A stretch of DNA of 37,085 nucleotides from Flavobacterium branchiophilum NBRC 15030 = ATCC 35035 (lineage in GTDB: Bacteria; Bacteroidota; Bacteroidia; Flavobacteriales; Flavobacteriaceae). Numbering within the stretch: the first letter of the stretch is position 1; the number at the start of each line of letters is the position of its first letter. This document shows positions 1 to 6,580 of this stretch, in pieces. The position numbers were made by a program, and so were the translations under genes. The DNA lies in assembly GCF_002217205.1 (NCBI RefSeq), contig NZ_MUGT01000077.1:1-37085 (forward strand), given 5' to 3'. The notes beneath the pieces were generated by a model. That model was not told the origin of the DNA. It saw nothing but the letters and a program-made list of their open reading frames with translations, and searched no databases.

Positions 1-13
1 TCGGCAAGTTGGG

Positions 14-628
14 TTAAGAAAGCATTTGAATTTCTTTTTCAATATTGGTTCGAGCTGTTTTTTCATATAGATCTCTGAAAGCTGTTGTTTGATAAATAAA
101 TGGCTGTTCCAGAAAATGTTCCAAGGCTTTTTTCCGACCTGGTTTGTATAGAAAATCAGGATAAATGCGGTATTCTTTTCGTACTTGGTTGCAATAAATC
201 TGATATTGCTCCCAATCTTTGGACAGAATTTTCAAATCAAAATCGATGAGCCAATTCACATCTGAAATCGAATTGTGTTGGTGCAATTTAGTAGCCATAA
301 TGAGTTCAAATACCAAATTTTTATCTAATAAAGTATTGTTTTTCAATAAATTACAAGCAAATTCAGCACTTTTGAGTTCATTGTCTTTTTTGGTTGCACT
401 ATATATATAATCGTGATAAAATAGACTAAACAACACTTCCAGAGGCTGTTTCAATTCTGTTTGATAGTGTTCAAAGCAAGTAATCATTTCTTCCAAATGG
501 GTCAAATTGTGATAATGCCTTGATTTTGAGCTGTATTTTTGTGCCAATGCTTCCCAAAGTAGTGAAATTTGATGGGTTTCAAACCCAATTTTGAGCATTA
601 AATTGGGGTATATATTTTGGATTTTCAT
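14..628 (-). CDS. HD-superfamily metal-dependent phosphohydrolase (COG4339-like)
   Basis: Predicted cytoplasmic metal-dependent phosphohydrolase of 204 aa, about the usual length for this small HD family. The family signature is visible: an N-terminal R37-H-Y-H-N-L-x-H segment, the HD pair H72-D73 in an F-Y-H-D context, and a later I-D-F-D segment (about residues 128-131) that can supply the distal aspartate. The substrate is unknown. It ends at the left edge of the window and lies 13 bases downstream of the YgjP-like gene on the same strand, so it could be read from the hsd operon, but its family is not a usual R-M companion. HD proteins of this kind occur in bacterial RNA-repair neighbourhoods, which fits the slipin on the other side of the island; that link is inference. 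Starts at ATG. Confidence 0.75.
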   Translation of the reverse strand: MKIQNIYPNLMLKIGFETHQISLLWEALAQKYSSKSRHYHNLTHLEEMITCFEHYQTELKQPLEVLFSLFYHDYIYSATKKDNELKSAEFACNLLKNNTLLDKNLVFELIMATKLHQHNSISDVNWLIDFDLKILSKDWEQYQIYCNQVRKEYRIYPDFLYKPGRKKALEHFLEQPFIYQTTAFRDLYEKTARTNIEKEIQMLS

Positions 629-641
629 TTGTTTTTTTTAA

Positions 642-1352
642 TTATACTAAACTTCTTTCAAGTTTTTCCTTCCATTTTTTCCAGTCTGGCATTATTTTTT
701 GTTGCAAATTATAAAAATCGTTGTTGTGATTGTGATGGACTAAATGGCATAATTCATGAATGATTACATATTCTATACTTCCTTTTGGCGCTTTTATTAA
801 TTCGGTATTGAGGATTATTTTGCCAGATTTAGTACAGCTACCCCAGCGTTTTTGCATTAATCTTATATCCAAAACGGGTTTTTCAATTTTATATTTAATG
901 AATTTTTCTAAAGAATTATTTAGAAGTGCTTCAAAATAGAAGATTGCCTTTTCTTTGTACCATTTATTCAAAATTTTTTCCAAATATTCAGGATTGTTTT
1001 TTTTTGTTTTCATTATCATCATACCTCTATAAAGTTTGATTTCGTTTATAGAATCTTCAATGATTTGTAACTTGTATTGTCGTCCTAAATACAGATGCGT
1101 CTCTCCATTAACGTATTTGCGTTGTGGTGTAAATGGTTGGTAGCTACAAAAAAAAGCTTGTTGTTTTAAAATCCAATTGGCTTTGGATTTTACTTTTTTA
1201 TTAATATCACTAATATTTGCATCATTTGGAGCAGTAACAGAGACTAAACCATTTGGCATCACTTTTATACCTAATGATTTTCTAGTAGCAAAAGACAAAG
1301 TATATTCAATGCGTTTACTACCATAGTTTATTTGCTGGATAGTGGTTAACAT
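642..1352 (-). CDS. YgjP-like (DUF45/SprT-like) zinc metallopeptidase
   Basis: A 236-aa member of the YgjP/DUF45 family (COG1451), whose members carry a SprT-like zinc-metallopeptidase fold and often sit directly after hsdR. The zinc motif H199-E-L-C-H203 is followed by further histidines (about 206-209) that can give the third ligand. The family's R-W-G-S-C motif is at residues 169-173. Its ATG shares one base with the hsdR stop codon (TAATG), so it is almost surely translationally coupled to hsdR. The role beside R-M is unproven; regulated proteolysis of HsdR to protect the host DNA has been suggested for other type I systems, but nothing here shows it. No signal peptide is seen, so a cytoplasmic location is expected. 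Confidence 0.85.
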   Translation of the reverse strand: MLTTIQQINYGSKRIEYTLSFATRKSLGIKVMPNGLVSVTAPNDANISDINKKVKSKANWILKQQAFFCSYQPFTPQRKYVNGETHLYLGRQYKLQIIEDSINEIKLYRGMMIMKTKKNNPEYLEKILNKWYKEKAIFYFEALLNNSLEKFIKYKIEKPVLDIRLMQKRWGSCTKSGKIILNTELIKAPKGSIEYVIIHELCHLVHHNHNNDFYNLQQKIMPDWKKWKEKLERSLV

Positions 1353-4300
1353 TAAATGTATTTTAGTTTAGCGATTTTTATTACTTCTTCAATCAGTTCA
1401 TCAATTTTATCAAAAGAGAATTGTGTGTCGTATTGTTGTTGTTTCTCGAAAAGTAAATCATCGAGGTTATTCTTTAATTCTTTTTCAATTTCGGTATTGG
1501 TTTGCCAATCGATAATTAATGTATCATTTTCGTAAACGATATTTTTAATACAATCTTCTATTTCTAAAGCTGTATTGGCTTGCACTTCTTTTGGTTCGGG
1601 AGTGTTGCTAAAACTATTCTCTAAAACCGCATTTATAAGATTATAAAATGCAATAGCGTTTGGCTTTTCTATTATTGAATTAGGTACATCGTTTTGTTTG
1701 CCTGTTAAGAATTGGTTTTCGTAATCTTTGGCTTTTTGTAAAAATAATGCTTCATCAATACGATGTTGATGGTAATCATTTATTGATTCTCTAATTAATG
1801 TAGATAGATTTTTATAGAAGATTGGGTCCTCATTCATTTTTACATTAATTGCTTTGATAGTTCGAGTTGCAATATGGTCAGCTTTCGCTGCTTTTCCAAC
1901 TACTTTTTCAACTTCCGCTTCTCTTTTGTCTTTATCAAAAATATTTACTAGTTCTGTGATTTTTAATACTTCTCCTTCTGTTGTAATGTGTTTGTCAATT
2001 AATTTTTGGATTTGAGGTTCAAATGTAGAAATATCAAAATCATCAAAATACCTTCTTTTTACATCTACTCTTAATTGCAAGAAAAACTTACTGTCTTTTT
2101 TGTATTTATCTATGGTTTTTTCGTTTTTAATATCATTAAATTCAATGGATGCCATGGCTAATTTAAACAAACGTACAAATGCAGAAAGTTTTTCATAAAA
2201 CGGATGCCTTATGCTATCATCGTTTAATAGTTCAGAATAAGCTTCAGCATCGTATTTGTTTTTTATGGTTTTAAATAAATCCCATAATTCACTATGCGCT
2301 TGGGGTAATTTTTCTATTTCTTTATTGATGTTTATGATTGTTCCTGATAATTCTTCTTCTTCAAAATCATTTAAACCACTGTATGTATTTAATGCACTAT
2401 CTAAGTTTTCTAAATTCCCGAAATAGTCAATAATAAATCCGTATTCTTTTCCTGGTGCTACACGATTTACCCTCGCAATAGCTTGAAGTAATGTATGTTC
2501 TTTTAATGACCTAGTGATGTATAAAACTTGATTGTTAGGTGCGTCAAAACCTGTTAGTAATTTATCTACCACAATTATAATTTCTGGATGTTCTTGTTTT
2601 TTGAAAGCACTAATTACTGATTTCTCGTAGTCGGATTGTTTGCCGTATTTACTCATCATGGCTTTGTAAAACTTTTGCACTACATCTTCATTTTCTTCAA
2701 AAGCATCCTCGTGATTTTCTCTAGTATCTGGAGCAGAAATTACTACTTCGCAACTCAATTTTCCGATTTCTTTTAGGTATTCACGGTATTTAATAGCTGT
2801 AGTTTTGTTTGGTGCTACTAATTGTCCTTTAAATCCTGTACCTTGAATATTGGCTTCAAAATGTTCACTAATATCCCATGCTCGTGCATATACCACTTGG
2901 TCGGCTTTATTGATTTGATTGGTAGTACTAAATTTTCTTTTTAATGCTACTTTGCCATAGGGTGTAGCAGGTTCAGAAACTTTATCAAAATAAGAATCTA
3001 AAGGTTTATCATTTACCTCAATAATATTATGCCTTCCTTCATACAACAAAGGCACAACTGCTTTATCATCAACAGCATCAGTTATAGAATATACATCAAT
3101 TAAGCCACCAAATTTATTGGCTGTACTTTTTTCTTTTTTCATTAAAGGCGTTCCTGTAAATGCTACAAAACAAGCATTAGGAAATACCTTTCTCATTTTT
3201 ACATTGAATGTGCCGTATTGGCTTCTATGTCCTTCATCGATCAGAACAAAAATATTTGGCGAAGCAAAACCGTTTTTTTCTTGGTTTATTGCTGCCTCAA
3301 ATTTGTGAATTAAAGTGGTTATTACAGCATCAGATGGACTGTTGATTAAATCAACTAAATGTTTACCCGTTTGGGCTTCTTCTACTTCAACGTGACATTT
3401 TTGGAATGTATCGGTAATTTGTGTATTTAAATCTATTCTATCGGTAACCAATATTATTTTTGGATTTTTAATGTCTTTTTGGGTGGCAATCATTTGCGCC
3501 AACATGACCATTGTTAATGATTTTCCGCTTCCTTGTGTGTGCCAAATTACACCACCTGTTCGTTTACCATTGGCATCGGCAACACTAATTTTTTTAAGTG
3601 TTTCTTTAATGGCAAAATATTGCTGATACCTTGTTATTTTCTTAACTCCATCATCATAGACTATATAATTGAAAATAAGGTCTAAAATGCGTGATTTTTG
3701 GCATAAACTGAATAGTAGTTTGTCTTGTTCGGTTACTATTACTTCTTCTTTTTCTAATTGATTGAAAAATTGTAATACGTTTTTGAAACGTTGATTGAAT
3801 ATTGCTGTTCGTTCCGTTTTTGGTAACTCACTATTTTTTAATTCACGAATGGCATCACCATACATTATCCCTTCTTCTTTGGTACGGAACACTTCTTTCC
3901 AAACGCTCCAAAACTCCTTTTGAGTAGCTGTGGTTGCATATCTTGCTTCGTTGACTGCTAAAGATAAAACCATGTTGGAATATTGGTACAATCCTCTTAT
4001 CCCGTCTTCTTGTTGGTTTCTTAAATGCTGGGAAATGGCTTCGTCCACTGGTTTTTTTATCACATTGCTTTTACATTCTATTACCACCATTGGAATACCA
4101 TTGATGAACAACACAATATCTGGACGATAGGTGTCGTTTCTATCGCTTCGTAAAACAGCGTATTCTTCAGTAACATGGAAGGTGTTGTTTTCTATATTTT
4201 TCCAATCGATGTATTGAAAAGAGAAACTTTTTTTATCGTTTAGAATGGTTTGCTCTAAACTTTTACCCAATGTAATTAAATCAAAAAATACTTGATTGGC

Positions 4301-4573
4301 TTTAATAAAACCATCCTGAATGGGTAGTTCTCGCAACGCAATTATAGCAGAATTAATATTACTTTCTGAAAAAGAAAACTCTTTATTTTTGTATTGTATA
4401 GAATTTATTTTTTCGAGTTGTTTTTTTAAAATTGGTTCCAATAATACATTGCTGGTTCTTCCACCACGAAGCTCTAAAGCTTCGTCTGGAGCAATATATT
4501 GATACCCCATTTTTATGAGTAATTGCAATGCTGGAATTTGACTGATGTGGTCTTCTATATAACTTGGGTTCAT
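1352..4573 (-). CDS. hsdR: Type I restriction enzyme, R subunit (HsdR)
   Basis: The 1073-aa motor and nuclease subunit that translocates and cuts unmodified DNA in complex with HsdM and HsdS. The N-terminal PD-(D/E)xK nuclease shows R-P-D152-I-V-L-F followed by V-I-E166-C-K168. The superfamily 2 helicase core follows with Walker A T-Q-G-S-G-K-S at 346-352, a DEGH box at 446-449, the F-T-G-T-P motif III-like block and a late Q-A-I-A-R-V-N-R motif VI. Length is typical and no frame break is seen, so it should be active. It starts at ATG inside a segment that is repeated about 2 kb upstream (the pseudogene at 6432-6562). It is the last hsd subunit gene, separated from hsdS by cargo, and overlaps the YgjP-like gene by one base. 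Confidence 0.95.
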   Translation of the reverse strand: MNPSYIEDHISQIPALQLLIKMGYQYIAPDEALELRGGRTSNVLLEPILKKQLEKINSIQYKNKEFSFSESNINSAIIALRELPIQDGFIKANQVFFDLITLGKSLEQTILNDKKSFSFQYIDWKNIENNTFHVTEEYAVLRSDRNDTYRPDIVLFINGIPMVVIECKSNVIKKPVDEAISQHLRNQQEDGIRGLYQYSNMVLSLAVNEARYATTATQKEFWSVWKEVFRTKEEGIMYGDAIRELKNSELPKTERTAIFNQRFKNVLQFFNQLEKEEVIVTEQDKLLFSLCQKSRILDLIFNYIVYDDGVKKITRYQQYFAIKETLKKISVADANGKRTGGVIWHTQGSGKSLTMVMLAQMIATQKDIKNPKIILVTDRIDLNTQITDTFQKCHVEVEEAQTGKHLVDLINSPSDAVITTLIHKFEAAINQEKNGFASPNIFVLIDEGHRSQYGTFNVKMRKVFPNACFVAFTGTPLMKKEKSTANKFGGLIDVYSITDAVDDKAVVPLLYEGRHNIIEVNDKPLDSYFDKVSEPATPYGKVALKRKFSTTNQINKADQVVYARAWDISEHFEANIQGTGFKGQLVAPNKTTAIKYREYLKEIGKLSCEVVISAPDTRENHEDAFEENEDVVQKFYKAMMSKYGKQSDYEKSVISAFKKQEHPEIIIVVDKLLTGFDAPNNQVLYITRSLKEHTLLQAIARVNRVAPGKEYGFIIDYFGNLENLDSALNTYSGLNDFEEEELSGTIININKEIEKLPQAHSELWDLFKTIKNKYDAEAYSELLNDDSIRHPFYEKLSAFVRLFKLAMASIEFNDIKNEKTIDKYKKDSKFFLQLRVDVKRRYFDDFDISTFEPQIQKLIDKHITTEGEVLKITELVNIFDKDKREAEVEKVVGKAAKADHIATRTIKAINVKMNEDPIFYKNLSTLIRESINDYHQHRIDEALFLQKAKDYENQFLTGKQNDVPNSIIEKPNAIAFYNLINAVLENSFSNTPEPKEVQANTALEIEDCIKNIVYENDTLIIDWQTNTEIEKELKNNLDDLLFEKQQQYDTQFSFDKIDELIEEVIKIAKLKYI
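4446..4573. repeat. Direct repeat, copy A (5' end of intact hsdR)
   Basis: About 128 bases that match 6432-6562 with roughly 90% identity by eye, in direct orientation. This copy is the start of the working hsdR gene, covering its first 42 or so codons. The match begins at a shared CATTGCTGGTTCT on the left and fades just beyond the ATG on the right, where a shared GATTTAAA is still visible. The two copies bracket the DUF3800 and BECR-like genes. Confidence 0.85.
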
Positions 4574-4739
4574 AACTACTTTAATGATTTAAAATAATGA
4601 ATTAATAGATGTGTCTCTATTATGGGTACTTACTTTTTTTACTATTATTGATTAACAGAAACTCTAACATAACTATAAAAATATTTTTTATTGAATTGTA
4701 TTTAATACAATTTAAAACCCTTGTCAATACTAGATAAAG

Positions 4740-4808
4740 CACAAGGAGTCTAACATTTTCTCTAATATTCCTCTAACAAAATCTCTAACATTTTCTCTAA
4801 CACTTTCT
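4740..4808. repeat. Short degenerate tandem repeat (TCTAACA-type)
   Basis: On the plus strand the motif TCTAACATTTTC and close variants recur about six times between 4748 and 4810. Read on the minus strand, one frame gives V-R-E-N-V-R-D-F-V-R, a low-complexity repeat resembling the linker found in some RecG-like/AlbA_2 ATP-binding regulators. It has no start and soon meets stops, so it looks like coding debris, not a working array. Confidence 0.45.
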
Positions 4809-4815
4809 AACCAAT

Positions 4816-4950
4816 TTATTTAACTACTATCCAAATTGGTTTGCCTAAAGAACCGTTGTTTTTAATTAGGTTATTTCTTCTTAGTTCAGATAATAAGTGA
4901 TTTACTTTGGTTTTCTTTTGTTTTTCTATCATCCAATTAGGTAATTTCAT
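4816..4950 (-). pseudogene. C-terminal winged-helix remnant of an AlbA_2-type protein
   Basis: An open frame of 44 codons beginning M-K-L-P-N-W-M-I-E-K and ending K-P-I-W-I-V-V-K. The pattern (basic helix, N-x-L-L-S-x-L-R-R-x-N-L-I, then N-G-S-x-x-K-P-x-W) resembles the last winged-helix turn of RecG-like/AlbA_2 ATP-binding proteins often found in type I R-M loci. In-frame stops lie 15 and 24 bases before the ATG, so the rest of the gene is gone. It lies between the BECR-like gene and hsdR, in the same direction. It could instead be a genuine small protein. The family assignment rests on memory of the motif. Confidence 0.45.
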
Positions 4951-5033
4951 TTTGTGTAAATTTCACTCTTTTTAATTTCGAAAAAAAAAATTAACATTTT
5001 AAATTATGTAATTGAATATTTTTATTTAATTTT

Positions 5034-5138
5034 GCAAAGTCATTACTCAAAGGGTAAAAGACTTGGCTTAGCAAATATTTGTATCATTCGTATTGCCTTA
5101 AGATACGTTCCTCACTCACGAAGTGGGGTTTTTTTTTA
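5034..5138 (+). ncRNA. Candidate small RNA with its own terminator, opposite to the hsd genes
   Basis: A plus-strand stretch that starts just after a TAATTTTG box (5027-5034, matching the TAnnTTTG -7 consensus) and ends in a strong intrinsic terminator (5110-5137). Inside it, CGTAT at 5089-5093 pairs with ATACG at 5103-5107 around a 9-base loop. A 10-base palindrome, CAAATATTTG, lies at about 5072-5081. No good -33 box is seen at the right spacing. An open frame runs through it, but it continues across the terminator into the antisense of the next gene, so it is probably not coding. It points toward the 3' end of the BECR-like toxin gene. Confidence 0.4.
5110..5137 (+). terminator. Rho-independent terminator of the candidate small RNA
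   Basis: CCTCACT (5110-5116) pairs with AGTGGGG (5122-5128) around the loop CACGA, followed by nine T residues (5129-5137) on the plus strand. The minus-strand genes around it run the other way and there is no T-run on that strand. This terminator therefore belongs to a plus-strand transcript, and that is the main reason for calling a small RNA here. Confidence 0.7.
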
Positions 5139-5639
5139 TCCAAATTTATATTCTTCATACCATTTATTATATCTGTTTTGCTCTATTTTATCTACTTTAA
5201 AAGCCGTAACTAACTGCAAACTATTTGTTATTTCTCTCACTATTACCACATAACTTTTATCAGAATACCAAAAGTATCTTTGGTTTTGACCATTAAAATG
5301 TAATCGTTCAAAATATTTAATTCTGTTGTCTTGTTTAAAATTGATTATTGGTTTTATCCAATGTATTTTATTGGTTCGTTCTGGGTCAAAATTTCTTCTT
5401 CTTGAATGTTTACTTTCTCGCGTGCAAATATGTTCAAAACCTTCAGGTTTTCCTCTAAATAAAGGATGTTTAGATATTTGTTTATTGTATCCCACTATTT
5501 TTTTATCAATAAAAATTGGATTTTTTATCATGTCCTTAACAAAAACACCATACAATTGATACATTTGGACTGCATTTGGTCCATCTATATTTATGAATTC
5601 AAACAAATCTTCCAATAAATCTAATTCGTGTTCTTCCAT
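5136..5639 (-). CDS. Small BECR/RelE-like protein, possible RNase toxin
   Basis: A protein of 167 aa. The frame stays open to a TTG at 5672, but the ATG at 5639-5637 comes one base after the stop of the upstream DUF3800 gene and is the better start. The C-terminal half has short beta-strand-like blocks (K-Y-F-E-R-L-H-F, R-Y-F-W-Y-S-D-K-S-Y-V-V-I-V-R, L-Q-L-V-T-A-F-K-V) typical of BECR-fold (RelE/colicin E5/barnase-like) proteins found in phage and conflict loci. No catalytic set can be named with confidence. The tight spacing to the DUF3800 gene suggests they act together. Its 3' end abuts the candidate plus-strand small RNA. Confidence 0.5.
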   Translation of the reverse strand: MEEHELDLLEDLFEFINIDGPNAVQMYQLYGVFVKDMIKNPIFIDKKIVGYNKQISKHPLFRGKPEGFEHICTRESKHSRRRNFDPERTNKIHWIKPIINFKQDNRIKYFERLHFNGQNQRYFWYSDKSYVVIVREITNSLQLVTAFKVDKIEQNRYNKWYEEYKFG

Positions 5640-5640
5640 A

Positions 5641-6363
5641 TTATCTATAATTTGTCTGAATTTGAAAATCAAAAATATTAAACTTTTCTTCTAATGGATC
5701 TGTACCATCGTGTAAAACATATCCCGATTTTTGCTCTAAATAATTGATAATTTCAATTTTTACTTTACTTGCATTATTTTTTTTGTGCTCTTTTCGTGCT
5801 TTGTATGTAATGGCTCCGATAAATAAATCTGTTAATTGTAAAAATTCATTCTCTTCTGATCGTATATGTTGAAAAAAATAAAAGGGAGATTTTATTGAAA
5901 ATCTTTTATTATACTCTTCATTTAATCTCTTATCTAAATTAAGTAAGCGTTCTTTTCCTCGTGTATCTTTTATATCTAATATAACTTTAAAGGCGTCTTT
6001 ATTGTAATTCACCCAAGGATTTCTTAACAATAAAAAAACAAGTTTGTAGTAAAATGAATTATGGTCTCCTCTATTATATTTTTCGTGATTGAGTTGTGAT
6101 TTGTTTTTTACCAAAATCGCTCTAAACTGTATGTCTTTTTCAAAAAAATAATCAATTAAATCTTTATACATATCCAAACGAGAAAAAGAAACTTTATTCC
6201 ATTTTATTTCCTTTGGAGAATGGTGCTTGCGTTTTATTGCTTTTAACTCTTCTTTGTATTGTTCATAATTTTCAGCATCAATTTTTGTATAACCAATACA
6301 CATTAAAGGTAATTGATCATTTTCGAGATGGCAGCTTTCGTCTATGTATATTAATTTATTCAT
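5641..6363 (-). CDS. DUF3800 family protein
   Basis: A 240-aa protein beginning M-N-K-L-I-Y-I-D-E-S, the N-terminal Y-I-D-E-S strand that marks DUF3800. Proteins of this family are predicted to have an RNase H-like fold with acidic catalytic residues. Later acidic blocks fit that: V-I-L-D-I-K-D-T-R-G in the middle, and E-E-N-E-F-L-Q-L-T-D-L-F-I-G-A-I near residues 171-186, the place where the family's conserved L-Q-x-x-D occurs. DUF3800 genes are common in mobile and defence regions, but their substrate is unknown. The gene is followed immediately by the small BECR-like gene and lies between two copies of the hsdR 5' end, so the pair looks like a cargo module. Starts at ATG. Confidence 0.75.
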   Translation of the reverse strand: MNKLIYIDESCHLENDQLPLMCIGYTKIDAENYEQYKEELKAIKRKHHSPKEIKWNKVSFSRLDMYKDLIDYFFEKDIQFRAILVKNKSQLNHEKYNRGDHNSFYYKLVFLLLRNPWVNYNKDAFKVILDIKDTRGKERLLNLDKRLNEEYNKRFSIKSPFYFFQHIRSEENEFLQLTDLFIGAITYKARKEHKKNNASKVKIEIINYLEQKSGYVLHDGTDPLEEKFNIFDFQIQTNYR

Positions 6364-6431
6364 ATTTCTTTTATTTTAAGTTTTCACTCTCACTTTTCAT
6401 ACCAAATCTAAATGTTTTTTTACAACAGGTT

Positions 6432-6562
6432 TCATTGCTGGTTCTACCACCAAGAAGCTCTAAAGCTTCCTCTGGAGCAATATAATGATACCTCATTTTT
6501 ATGAGTAATTGCAATGCCGGTATTTGACTAATGTGGTCTTCTATGTAGGATGGTGTGTTCAT
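6432..6562 (-). pseudogene. Remnant of hsdR 5' end (repeat copy B)
   Basis: The reading frame opens M-N-T-P-S-Y-I-E-D-H-I-S-Q-I-P-A and follows the intact HsdR for about 43 residues, to the G-G-R-T-S-N segment. It then turns into unrelated sequence and stops at about 6371. At DNA level it is about 90% identical by eye to 4446-4573, with roughly a dozen substitutions. The copy is therefore not fresh: it either diverged after duplication or came from a related hsdR allele. It still has an ATG and could be translated as a 63-aa peptide, but no function is expected. Confidence 0.85.
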
Positions 6563-6580
6563 TTAAATTAATCAGTTGAT

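Noticed and set aside
4740..4808. CRISPR-like or type III antitoxin repeat array
   Set aside because: Units are short and uneven with no constant spacers, and they lie downstream of the toxin-like gene, not ahead of it.
5032..5253. Plus-strand open frame of 73 codons
   Set aside because: It crosses the strong terminator at 5110-5137 and runs antisense into the BECR-like gene; its first third is better explained as a small RNA.
6371..6562. Short protein of 63 aa with HsdR-like start
   Set aside because: Only a duplicated hsdR 5' end followed by unrelated residues; listed as a pseudogene.
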